A program made the translations under genes and the position numbers. From Cyathus striatus (lineage: Eukaryota > Basidiomycota > Agaricomycetes > Agaricales > Nidulariaceae), in NCBI GenBank assembly GCA_025738555.1, contig JAOVFP010000013.1:3720001-3784000 (forward strand): a stretch of 64,000 bases of DNA. The letters run 5' to 3'. A model generated the notes under the pieces. It made no database searches. It worked only from the letters and a program-made list of their open reading frames with translations, and was not told the DNA's origin. Shown in pieces: positions 11,331-22,441 of this stretch (positions are counted from its first letter, which is position 1; each line of letters opens with the position of its first letter).

Positions 11331-14300
11331 ATGTCACACCCTGTCTACCTCAAAAATGGTGAACTGGTAAAAGTAAACGGTATAATTCGTCTCTACGTCG
11401 AAATCATATTATTTGAGTATATCTAACATATTTTTGCAGACCATGTCTACTGTTCCCCTAGTTGGGATACTCGGGACGGGACCCCGTACTCAATAGCCAG
11501 AATTATGCAATTCCTCCCCCGGAAGATGCCCCAAAGGGGAGGATGGTAAAAATTACTTGTACACGCGTGTTCGTCTTGCCTGGTATTATCGTCCCAGTGA
11601 TGTTAGCGACCGTCCCGTCGCTGACTCTCGTCTCCTCCTCGCTGCTATATATTCGGAGGTTTGCGACATTAATCAACTACGCGCCAAATGCCACGTGCTT
11701 CACAGAGACAAAATTTCTGATTTAGCTGGCTGGAAGAAACGCGATGATAGATTCTACTTCAACCGTCTGTTTGATCCATATATCAAGAAAGAATTTGAAA
11801 TTATTCAGGCAACTGATGTTCGTAACTGTATGTACATGTCCTATTCTCAATGCTATTTATTAGACCTCATAGAGCTCATGTTTGTAGTACCTGAGAACAT
11901 CAGGGATGTTCTGACTTCACGGTATGAATACGTGGTGGCAGAGAAAGAGGTTATACCTGACCTAACAGATACAATTCGACTCTGTGATACCTGCAAAGCT
12001 TGGTGTCCAAGGTAAGTTAATTGAACCCGCCAGCAATAGCACACCATAATGGATTACTTCTAGTCAAGAGTCCGTACAATGCGATCGTTGCAAACGATTC
12101 TTCCATATGGGATGCGTCCAACCACCTCTCGCCGCCAAGCCTTCTCGAGGGTACGGGTGGACATGTGCTCCTTGCTCTCGAAAGCATGAAGAAGAAGTAG
12201 ACAGCCACGAAGTTCGCGTTTCTGCACCCCAACCTTCCAGGGTGAAATCCAATGCCCCAGCTCCAAGAGGACGGGGACGACCTCGTAAGGATAAGACGCA
12301 AGCTGAGAGGGAGGAGAACTGTCCCATAAAACATTTCAAGATGTGGCCTTTCCGCTACTTTGGGTAAGTAGTTTCTTCCCATAGATCAATTCCGGTTATA
12401 TTCAGAAGATACAGTCAACACACAGTTGCAGAGGATACACTTGGTACGTCTGTAACCTAACTCGTGAAGGATGGTACATTTAACAGATGAACTAGATCCG
12501 GACGATCTTATTTTTCCCCGTACCGCCACACGACAAGGCCCGAAGTATCAAGCAAACGTACCACCGACGCCCAAACCATACACATATCCACCAGGTTTGC
12601 TTATTCTTCCATTTACGTGTCAATTATCTGAGTATTTGCAGACATGGAAGAAAGAGGTAGCGACACAACGATCGAAGTGCTGGGAATCATCAACACTTTG
12701 ACAGAGGCGGAAGGTGCGTGGTTTCATCACTTCGGGTTACATAATGTATTTACCATTGTTTCTTTTAGTGGCCGAGGGTAAGCGCTCGTGTACTGACGCT
12801 GCGATAATATTCGTTAATGGCAATTAGTTGAATCGTGTAAAACTACTATTACCGACGACCAGAAGTTAAAGTCGAGCGTGGACTGGCTAACGGAAGTCAT
12901 TCGAAGATTTTCAGACGCAGCGTTAGCTGCGAAGCCATTCACGGGCGTAAGTATGAGGGGTCCCATCCGAACGGGGGAGAAGGTAAGCTCACCAACCAAG
13001 GAAGCTTTAGCTTCCCGCTAACTCTATTCTTTAGTGGAAGAAGCAAGAAACCCCCTATGCTGATAAACCCTGGTCGCGGGAAGAGGTTGTTGCTTTCGAA
13101 GATGCAATCCATCTTCATGGTGCTGAACTTCGTGCCGTACGTGACGAAGTTGTAACGCGCTCTATGCCCGAAGTTGTTCGTTTTTACGGACACTGGAAGA
13201 GGTTGGTTAATTTGTTATGGTGTATGATAGTATATTTGACATTTTCTGCCCTTTCTAGTTCAAAGTTAGGGGAAGAAAACGAACGAATCCGGAAATTCGG
13301 TCCTCCTCCGAAGCCTATCAGCAAGAAGTACGGTAGCTTAGCTGAAGCTACGGATGGTCAGCGTGTTGGATTGCCTGATGACGAAGAGTCTGTTGTAGAC
13401 CTACCTGTTAAGTCACCCAGCTGCGGTGCTTGTAGAACCCGAGAATCTAGTGTTTGGTGGAAGGCTCCAAGAGGATTATCAACTAATCTTTTATGTGAAA
13501 TGTGCGGTACCAACTGGAGAAAGTATGCAGATTTGAATGTACGGCCTCTCCGCGAAGAATCCCTGCCTGCTACGAAGACCAGATCTACGGAGAAACGTGA
13601 AGGTACGCCGTTGGCAGGGCCTTCAACTAAACGAGCAAGGGTACGTAAACTTTATATTTGGGTTTCACCCCCTTCAATTTACTCTTTTTCTTCAATAGAC
13701 AAGTGTCTCCGTTACTTCTGTGCGATCAACGCCCCCGCCTCCGGTCTCAGCTGCACCTCAGATTCGTTGTCTTGCCTGTTCAAAGACCGGTCCTCTTGGG
13801 AAAGTTCTCAAGTGCAAGAAATGTCAAGTCAGATTACATGCGGGTAAGCCTCTCAATAGATGTATCGCCACAGCGTTCCGAGTTAACTAATATATCTCTA
13901 GGTTCGTGCGGCGCGATTGTTGACCCATCTGCTGTAGAAGTATGGAGTTGTGAGTTGTGTGAGAACGAAGACACATTGGAGGCATCTATTGTATGTGACG
14001 GTTATTTCGAGCACCTTATATTTAGATTTCTAAACCTGTTTTTAGAACTCTGATTGCTTACTATGTCCGCGAGCGTCGAATGAGGAGAAAAAGCGGAGAC
14101 CTTATCCTCATCCTGACTCGTTTCTGCGGGCTTGCAAGCCAACAGAAGGCCAAGGATGGGCACATATCCTATGCGCCGTATTTACGCCGGAGCTAACTTT
14201 TACCGATGCTTCTCGGCTACGGTTGGTTGAAGGTCTCAGCACCATTTCAAGTCATAAATGGGAGGCAGTAAGTCTATCCCAGTACTATTCAAGAATACGT

Positions 14301-14984
14301 CCTCTAAACTACATTCATAGAACTGCTCTATATGCAACCAAGTACAAGGTGCCATTATTCGGTGTAGTGATTGTAATAAGGAATATCATGCTTCGTGTGC
14401 TTGGAAACAAGAGTATAAATTTGGTTTCGAAATACAACCAGTATGTGATATGTTCTTGACACTGAAGAAGAGTTTTTGATTGTATCATCGCAGGTCAAGA
14501 GCAGTCGTCGGGATACGACGATCACAACAACATTCAAAGGAGAAACTGGCGCTATGAATGCAATTGTGTCTTGTAAAGACCATGATCATAGTAAACGCGA
14601 TATCTACGATATCTGCGAGACAAATGAAGGTGGAGAGGTAGGCTAACCCTTCTAATTGTCATTACTTTGCTCATTCGTCATCCATAGACGGCCCTGCAAG
14701 TATATTGCCAAGCTTACAAGCAGGCCGCTGTCGGACAAGCCCATGGTTTACTGCGTAAGGCGAGACGGCTGGACACTATACTGAACGTGCGCAGTGAAAC
14801 TTCAGTCTCTCGGGCTTCCAGCACGCCCTTCGATACAACACCCTCTGAACCTGAATGTTCGCGTTGTCGATCTCAGTTCTCACCTGCATTCTATCCCGAT
14901 GGATCAGACAAATGGATATGTCACAAATGCCATTTCGAAACAACCGAAAGTAACACAGAAGCTATGAGCATGATGGTGTCATGA
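11331..14984 (+). CDS. SNT2: SNT2-like chromatin protein: BAH, PHD, SANT, GATA-type finger and extended PHD
   Basis: By family this is a nuclear chromatin reader; budding-yeast Snt2 works with the Rpd3 deacetylase and fission-yeast Snt2 with Lid2. Start ATG at 11331 (MSHPVYLKNGELV). A BAH domain follows (DHVYCSPSWD...RVRLAWYYRPSD...RFYFNRLFDPYIKKEF). Next come a PHD finger (CDTCKAWC, CDRCKRFFHMGC, WTCAPC), an AT-hook-like PRGRGRPRKD, a SANT domain (PWSREEVVAFEDAI...VRFYGHWK) and a GATA-type zinc finger (CGAC...CEMC). The C-terminus has a PHD (CLACSKTG...SCELC) and an extended PHD (CLLCPRAS...GWAHILCAVFTPEL...CSICNQVQGAIIRC). Within the BAH the frame slips near 11515-11540: restoring one C in the C5 run and one G in the G4 run gives a continuous conserved reading. 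About 17 exons otherwise join in frame. Confidence 0.9.
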
Positions 14985-15116
14985 ATTAGGACTATAAAGT
15001 TACATATCCGGAGTGAGTCCAGCGAGAAGTAATGAATGAAGGTTAGAATACAAATGACTACATTTAGAAGAAACCGATTTAAACGAAGGGGAATATCGAA
15101 TAACTAATTGTATAAT

Positions 15117-18100
15117 CTACTGTCGGACTCTCTTGTAAAACAAGACGTACGCCTTTTGATTCTGTAATCAAATATTTTAGTAAATAGCATACAAGCTTAA
15201 TGGGATTGTTATTTACCACGACGGACTTGGGATCGACAGGCCTCACACTGCTGTCGTCGCAGTACATCCAACCTCCACGGGAAGCTATGGATGCGGTGTC
15301 TGGAAAGACAATTAGTATCCATAGTTAAAGCCAGGAAAGGACACTTACAATGGCCGCCAGTTAAGCTACCATAATGATTGGTTACTCCATACAAATCATA
15401 CTTGTACGGTGGGAGCTGTGTTCGTGGATCGTCCGGTGACAAAGGTAAGCCTCCATTCAACTCCGACTTGTCGGCACCGGGAGGTAAAGGAGCAGGCATA
15501 TAGTTGGTAAGATCGAGGGATTTCATAGGGAAGTCAACGAAGGTATCTATTTTATCCACAAACTTTCCCTTGTATTTGAATCGCTTGAAATTGATAAGAA
15601 GGATAGGAGGTAGCCGTGCGAGAGATAGCCTCTTTGAAGCAGTTCGTTTCGTCTTGCATTTAGGACAATCCCATGCATCATCCTTCTCCAAGATTTCCTC
15701 GTTCAATAAAGTATCGAGGCAACTTTGAATGTGCACCTTGCTACTATTGGTATGGGGTATAGGCAGCTGAAGAATAGAAAATACATTGTATGTCGTTGAC
15801 GTCTGCGAGGATATCAGCAACTTCCCTCCAGTTGTACTAGTCAACGTACCGTATGACATGTTAAACACTTCAAACGATTCCTAAATTGTCCTTGGAAAAA
15901 GTCCACAATAAGACTATCATTTGACGATCGCCATGTTCTCCACTCCCGTTCACTAGCGATCTGTTGAGGAAGGGTCTCCAGCTCCGCCTCTTGTTCAGGT
16001 GTGCTCGTGATTTTGGGTCTGACTAGAATACGGTTCAAGTCTTCGTGGATACCATCAATCAGGAAACTAAGGAACTCTTGTGAATCGTGTTGATCGGCGC
16101 CGTTATATTGAGCATTTAATTTGCAAACAGTTCTCTAAAAGCAAAAATGAGGAACACATTTTTAACTGCAGACATAAGAAACACCCACCCTGAAATCGCC
16201 AGGAACAAGGTAAGGCATGTCGCCGCCCCACATCTCGCGCAAGAGCTCCGCAAAAGATGCCGTTAATGCACCCTTGGAACCAAGTGGATTCTGAAAGTTG
16301 ACTGCACTTTTCCAACGTCCCTCTGTAAATCAATTAGTGACATGCGATGTAAGTAACAAAATTTTCACTTACCTGTGAAGAATCGCGCAAATGGGAACGT
16401 CGCACTTAAACATTGAACCGGCGCGTTCATATAGCACGTATTCCCCATATTCTTTAAGCCCGACGTGCCAATCTCCATATCCAACCAATAAGTAGGGGGA
16501 TACTCATAATTAACTCTAGGCGGCTTAGGAGCAGAACTCGTCACGGGCAAAGAACTAGGCGCGACGCGACGATTATCTTGTCTCTCCAAAACAGGCGAGG
16601 CCACGGCAGGTGGAGGACGCAATTCGGGATAATCTATCGGGGCACGAGAGGTATTGTTAAAGGATAGAAGCGCCTCTTGAGACTGATCAACGAAGTCACT
16701 TCTTCGGCGAGATAAACCTGAAGGATTGATAGATGCTTGCGGTGGTGATGTTATATCATAAGAGATAGGAGCAGAAGTGTAAGGGGTTGGAGGTGAAAAT
16801 CCAGAAGAAATAATGGAAGCAGAAGCAGAACCTGAGGCAGTCGGGGATATACGTCTGGGAAATTGGGGGTATTGTATGGATGAAGAGGATGACGAAAAGC
16901 TGTTTGTGGACGGAGCCGCTGATAGAGGCAAAGGTGGTGGAACCTGGGCAACCCTTAGAAACTGTGCTGGATGGAATAATCATACATACATTTTCTATAC
17001 CGCGGGAATACGATAGAGAGCCAGAGGCAGGCCTTGAAAGTGCAGGTCTCCTTCCAATTGGGCGTTCTGGAGCAGCATGAGAACCGGTATAAGTAACATC
17101 CGCAGGAGACCTAAACGTCATCATTAACCTTCTTCCAGTTCCTGAAGAACAACATCGCTCACCTTGCATGTCCAGAAGCATGATCAACAGAATAAGCGGT
17201 CCTATGTCCCACATCACCATTAATCTTCGGCATCCAAGTCTGTGTAGAATCAATGATAGTGGGAGAATAATGCCCGTTGGTGAAATGTCCATTAGACATG
17301 GGTCCTGGTGCGTGTGTGGGCGAAGGTCTCTGAGTCTCGTTCTGTGTGGATTCATTTCTCCATATGCCTTTGTCACCAATATCTCTTTTCCACGCCTCTA
17401 ATCCGCCAATAAGTATCATAGGCATACGTTTCAGCATTTTTGTGAATGCTTGCTCTGATATCACGCGAAGTAGAATGGAGAGGGAGAGCCAGCACTGCCA
17501 AAGCTGGTTGAAGAAGAATCGTAGACTGCCACAAGGTCAAATTTGTCGCGATTACCAAAGAGGGTTCCTTCATTGCGTGGACCAACGGCCATAGAGTCTT
17601 CCAAGGCTGATGCTGTTAAGCTGTTGATGAACATGATTAGTGACAAGGCACTTGGAAGTACTATAGACACATACTTGGACCGTTGCAACACGTGAGGCTC
17701 AATGCACACTACCGATTTGCTGTCGATATGTTCTTGATCAAATTCCCCCGGTTTCGCACATCAATAAGCAAAACGTTCCAGCTGTCGATGTACGACGCGA
17801 GCTCCTTCGGAGTAGCTGCATTTCTCACTGGAATAGGCGGCCGCGAAACAGACGACAACGCGCCCAGCCCAGACGGTTTAAATGACGATGCTTTTATGGG
17901 CGACGCAGGACGACTCGCAAATGCGTTATTCACCGGTGTAATCGGGGTACTTGATGGTCTTTCGATCGGTACCGTAAAGTTCCTGAATGACGCTATAGGA
18001 CTTGCCGAGCTTGAATCTCCATTTCTAAAGTCCTTATTTCCGTTAGACTTGTTCGATGCGACGCTTACGCCCGTGGGCACCGTGGGGAGATGAAATGTTT

Positions 18101-19099
18101 CGTCTAGCTCATCGATGGGCGGGAAGGACTGTGTAAAGCCGGATAGATCGAAGTTGTTCATTTGGGGTGAAGAGGACGGTGATGATTGCGGAGAAGGTGG
18201 CCCAAGGGCAGAGGTTGGCACAAATACAGATGGGGTTGGCGCTGCGGGTGGTGAAGTAGGGAATACGGTCGTTATGGAGGGTAACTGAGGTTGGGTGGAT
18301 GAAGAAGATGAAGGAAAACGGGTTGCGGAATGAGGTGGTGAAGGGAGGTTTGATATGTCTCGCGAAATGCGTTTCGGTGGTCCCATGGATGCATCGTTCA
18401 ACCCATTGTCCTGCAATGCACGCACGCGTTCTGCAATGCTTCGTGCTGGCTTGCTAGGTGCCTCGGTAGAGTCCGAGGCATTGCTAGAGGGCATTTTGGA
18501 TGAGGAATATTCGTGTGAAGAAACATTTAGAACTAGGAACGCACGGTGGTTGAGAATGATCCATTGCCTTCAGTTTCTCTTCTACGGCCGAAGATAAGGC
18601 AGGCAGATCATGGCCTTCCCCCTGTGAATGGTGAAGTGATGAGGTAGTTGCATCAGAGAGATAAACAAGTGGCACATACGTCGAGAAAATCGCTAACTTC
18701 CTTGCGCAGCACTCCGCCCTTTCCTTTCCTCTCCTGAGAAAACTCTGTTGAATCCATGGTCATCTTGACGAGGCTCGCAGTCTTGATGTAAGATGCCAAT
18801 GCAGCACGCAGATCCCCCTTCGACTCGGAGTCCTTGGCTTGGACAAACATAGTCTGAGCGGATCGAATCATAGACAAGGGTGAAGCACCCTTGGTCCTCT
18901 TGTTGACGGATTCCCTTGCGTTGGCTTTGATCTCTGAGATGAAGTCGGGGTGTCTAGAGGAGTCGTTCTGGGGAGCTGGTATAGTGGTTGGTCGAGTGGT
19001 GAAGTGGGGAGAGGGAGGTGGCATCGACTTACGGGCTGCGGGAAGACCTCCGAGCCCAGGTATGGGAGTAGAATTGGGGTGAAGAGCAACGCCAGGCAT
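15117..19099 (-). CDS. Doa4/USP8-like ubiquitin-specific protease with MIT-like and rhodanese domains
   Basis: A cysteine deubiquitinase, by family acting on ubiquitinated membrane cargo at endosomes. Start MPGVALHPN at 19099. An N-terminal USP8-dimerisation/MIT-like helical region (SMIRSAQTMFVQAKDSE...LASYIKTASLV) is followed by a Ser/Pro-rich linker. A rhodanese domain comes next (SYIDSWNVLLIDVRNRG...VVCIEPHVLQR...LIGGLEAWKRDIG), then a second linker. The catalytic domain has the Cys box GLKNMGNTCYMNAPVQCL, zinc ligands CLTC and CPKC, the QHDSQEFLSFLIDG segment and the His box GGHYTA...WMYCDDSSV. It ends AYVLFYKRVRQ. The UCH domain looks intact. The rhodanese domain carries two apparent one-base losses, at a C5 run (17745-17749) and a G3 run (17482-17484); each restored base rejoins conserved sequence. 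Confidence 0.88.
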
Positions 19100-20158
19100 C
19101 GCTGGGGATAGGAATGAGGACAGAGGGAATCAGCGAGCCTGTATACAATATTTTGGAAAGAAAATAAAGAAACGAAAATTGGAATGAGGAAGAGAGTCTG
19201 AGGGATACGCTGGCTGGGTCTGGCTTTACAAATGGAATGTCATGACCCGAGCTCACCATCGAAAACCTATTATGTAATCACTTCCGCCAATCTCTGCCTT
19301 GCCCACTTTGTACTTTGCACCCCTACTCACCGCTACCACTGCCTTACTTGCTCTGGCGCCCTCCTGCGCATCTTATCTTATTCATCACCTATGATACACA
19401 TCTGCAATAAATGAATCCCAGATACTCGTCTCTCTTAGTGTGTCACTCATGTAACAGTAGGTATGGAAGCCGTGGTCTCTGAACCCGTATGTAACTGATC
19501 GTTATAAAGAAGCCTTTTCACTTGTGTCTTTACCTATGATTCATCCTCTTTAAGTGAACGACATGACCGGTAGCATCTTGCAACGCTACTCTACCTTGTG
19601 GCCAGCTCTTCGGAACTACTCGGCCGCGACACGTCTCCTCTAGACCATGGCTTACTATGCAACTGGTTACAAGCTCTTCTTCGCACTCCACAGCGCAGTC
19701 TGGCTCTAGTTAATTTCACGAGAGAACCTTCCCTTGCCTTAGACATCCAAAGCCCACTCTTACTGCTAGGGTCCCATGTCCTTCTACACCACGGGGAAAT
19801 TCCTGAGAGAATTCACATGTTCTACCGGAAGCATGCATACGGTCTGTAACTATTGTCACATCATCCCTGGTCTCTAGGAAACGGCTTTCTTCATATGTTT
19901 GCTTTTCTTGTGGAACATTATGTGGCTTGGGCTGTATCCTATTTCTTTATGGACCAAAATCATGCTACTTATTTACAATAGAATAGACTGCTTCTGGCCT
20001 GGCTGTTAGAAGCTCGTGCCCATCTTCATCTTTCAAAGTTGCGGTTAAACTTGTTCATACACAGCTGCTGGTCAATCCAAGGTCAATCCCTTTTTCCTGA
20101 TCGTTCTTCATTTATTATCATTTCCGCCGTGATGCCGTTATTTTGCAACATAATATAC
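19100..20158. other. Intergenic region without a supported gene
   Basis: This lies between the deubiquitinase start and the tRNA gene. Several open frames exist on both strands but none resembles a protein I know, and no splicing makes them conserved. It should include the deubiquitinase promoter. Confidence 0.4.
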
Positions 20159-20244
20159 GGGCATTTGGCACAGTGGTAGCGCGCACGCTTCGCATTAATA
20201 CTTGCACATGCGTGAGGTCTGGAGTTCAATCCTCCAAATGTCCA
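20159..20244 (+). tRNA. tRNA-Ala (anticodon CGC) with a 14-nt intron
   Basis: The acceptor arm GGGCATT pairs with AATGTCC, with one G-U pair, before discriminator A. A D arm AGTGGTAGCGC follows. The anticodon stem CACGC/GCGTG encloses TT-CGC-A, then a 14-nt intron TTAATACTTGCACA, then T. The T arm TGGAG-TTCAATC-CTCCA is perfect and carries the B box. The intron sits one base after the anticodon, the canonical position for eukaryotic nuclear tRNA introns. Spliced length is 72 nt. Anticodon CGC reads GCG (Ala), and the body looks like fungal tRNA-Ala. Confidence 0.88.
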
Positions 20245-20245
20245 C

Positions 20246-20250
20246 TTTTT
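20246..20250 (+). terminator. RNA polymerase III T-run terminator
   Basis: Five T residues begin two bases after the tRNA discriminator base, and a further T4 follows. This is the usual Pol III stop signal. Confidence 0.75.
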
Positions 20251-20520
20251 GTTTTAGACCAATATACTTCTTAAGAGGTACTGCTTTAAATCCTTCACAG
20301 GAAGAACAATGTCACGTACTAAGTTACCGTATAAAAAACTTCATAATCATCAAAGGAATGTAAACTTGATATATAAGTACAGCTGTAGTTCTACAATATC
20401 CAATATAAGGATACGGAAATAAGATTCGTCATATATATCGTTAATCGTTAACATTCGTTCGTTAATCAGTCATAAAGTGGAGGAGGGGTCTATTAGATGA
20501 GACTACGTGAATTTTGCAAT

Positions 20521-21938
20521 CTATGAAGATGTCTCGGTGGTAACCATGCCCAGTAGACTGTCTGCTATCGGTGGGATAGATTTAGGGATTGACGTTTCAG
20601 GCAAAATCTTTTCCGCCGACCCTTTAGTTTGAGGCGGAGGAGCAAAATCCCATGGACGAGGAACCTATATATACATCATTGTTAGTGATCAATGTCTTCT
20701 ATTCAAGTGGCACAAATGAATACCATTGCCGCAGGCATAATCCTGCGAGAAAGATCAAAACAATCAGAGAATGCATTTAAATATGACGCTTGACCGCACC
20801 ATGTCGCTGCACATACTACCCCTTGTCCTTTATCTTGCTTCCGAATTGTATTGAACTCAAATTCAACAAACTGCCCTATATATCGAATAAATGGCAAAAT
20901 CTCTCGTACACCATTGTTTATCAATGCGAGTGCTGAAAGAAAGTTCACAACCGCGTTTGAGATGGATTGGACATTCTGGTCAAAAATGTGAACAATCAGG
21001 AAGGAGCACAGAAAGGAGACAACCACACATCTAGATATGCAATAGTAGGCGCAGGGAGCACAAGTTCAAGGCCCCACCAATCTAATATCCAATTTGAACA
21101 GGAATATCGAAGAAGTGCATATTCATAAACTTACAGGTCAAGACTGACATGCGATCAGTAGGAGGATAAACACCTGTTTATATTGGTGAATAGAAGAGTG
21201 ATTGACAAAAGGAGTATACAAGCCTGTGTGGTCGGGGATTATTGCTTTACCAGTGGCATAGCCCAGCGCCATAAGCTCGGGAGTAATCTGTTTTATGCCT
21301 TCTATAACAGTTTCCGCGGTGGGAACAGAACCAGCCAGAATACCATTTCCATCTCCTGGCTGACCAAGTCCAAGCATTGGGGTACTGATGAGATCCACTA
21401 CGTGCATTTCAGTAAATAGTGTAGCCAAGTTATCAATTGGGGCAGAAACAATGGCAGGAAAGCCGAGCTGGTTAATAGTTGGGCCATCGTAAGATAATCT
21501 AGAGAAATGTATGTTATCTGCTTCGGCTTCCGTGTGCTCGAGGCAAACGGCATGGATAGGGTGAGAAATCTGTAAGGACGACTCCCCAGAGTCGGATGCA
21601 GGCAAGCACCGTAACTGATCAATGACTCGTTTGGCTGAGCTGGGCTGCCCAAGCTGTGATTTGACTTTGCTCATATGCGATCTTGTCGCAGCGGGTGTAA
21701 CCGCTACAACAGAATTGCCAGAACCAACAATCAATGAGCGAATTATCAACGCAGATTTTTTCGCTTTTCTATCGCTCTTGGACTTCTTTACTTGACGCGG
21801 CGAGTGCATTCCATGGGTAGTGGCGTGGTCCTCTGGAGCTCTTCGGAAAAAACGAAGAATGGAAATCTTTTGAACTCGAGTCGTGACCACAATATGTTCA
21901 CCACCTGAAGATAGTAGGGTATTGGTTTGAGTTTCCAT
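20521..21938 (-). CDS. Conserved fungal protein of unknown function, predicted membrane-associated
   Basis: I do not recognise a characterised family, but the C-terminal half has the look of an orphan protein I recall from agaricomycetes. The start METQTNTLLSS at 21938 opens a Ser/Lys-rich, poorly conserved first half. The second half has PDHTG, PPTDRMSVLTYWWG, hydrophobic NAVVNFLSALALINNG, VREILPFIRYIGQFVEF, QDKGQGVVCAATW and IMPAAMVPRPWDFAPPP, and it ends TTETSS. Five exons are proposed. Joining PDHTG to VYPPTDR requires a GC-AG intron (donor GCTTGT near 21214), so that junction is tentative. A TATAAATA at 22111-22118 and a 37-codon upstream ORF (21983-22096) precede the start, so translation may be uORF-controlled. 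It is divergent from the first transporter gene. Confidence 0.75.
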
Positions 21939-22110
21939 TGGACTGTATGAGGAAGAGTAAGGATTATCAATTTGGCCTAGTATCACCTGTTGTGGACTCG
22001 ATGTACTGAAGATCCTTTAGGATGAGAGTTATTGGATAAAATAAAGGAATGAGCTGAACGAAAAACAAGGGAGGAAGCCAGCAAGGTAGTTGGCATGGAC
22101 CAACACGATA

Positions 22111-22118
22111 TATTTATA
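22111..22118 (-). promoter_or_regulatory. TATA box of the minus-strand orphan gene
   Basis: On the minus strand this reads TATAAATA, within TATAAATATAT, about 170 bp before the ATG at 21938. A short upstream ORF starting MPTTLLASS lies between them. Confidence 0.5.
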
Positions 22119-22369
22119 CGTACAAACACATAGAAGGATGAGTCTGACAGTGAGATACTCGCTGGGAAGACGATGAACATTGAATTTAGGTCGATGGGCT
22201 GGTCAGGCCAGGGTCAGGCATACAGATGCAAATAGATTGTATTAGGTAATTTGAACCCGTTCACCGACCTTGTACTTGGTTACTTTTTCACCCAATTTGA
22301 ACCCTGCTAGTTCTGTAATTCGGAATTCAGGAAGATCGCAATCTTTACGCCATGGTCCCCGTGCACGGA

Positions 22370-22376
22370 TATAAGC
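22370..22376 (+). promoter_or_regulatory. TATA-like element for the first TDT transporter
   Basis: TATAAGC lies about 70 bp upstream of the ATG at 22442. Confidence 0.35.
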
Positions 22377-22441
22377 TATATTTATTTATGACTCGAACAT
22401 CCTGAGGTACCTTCCTTCTCATCGTTAGTGACCCATTCACC

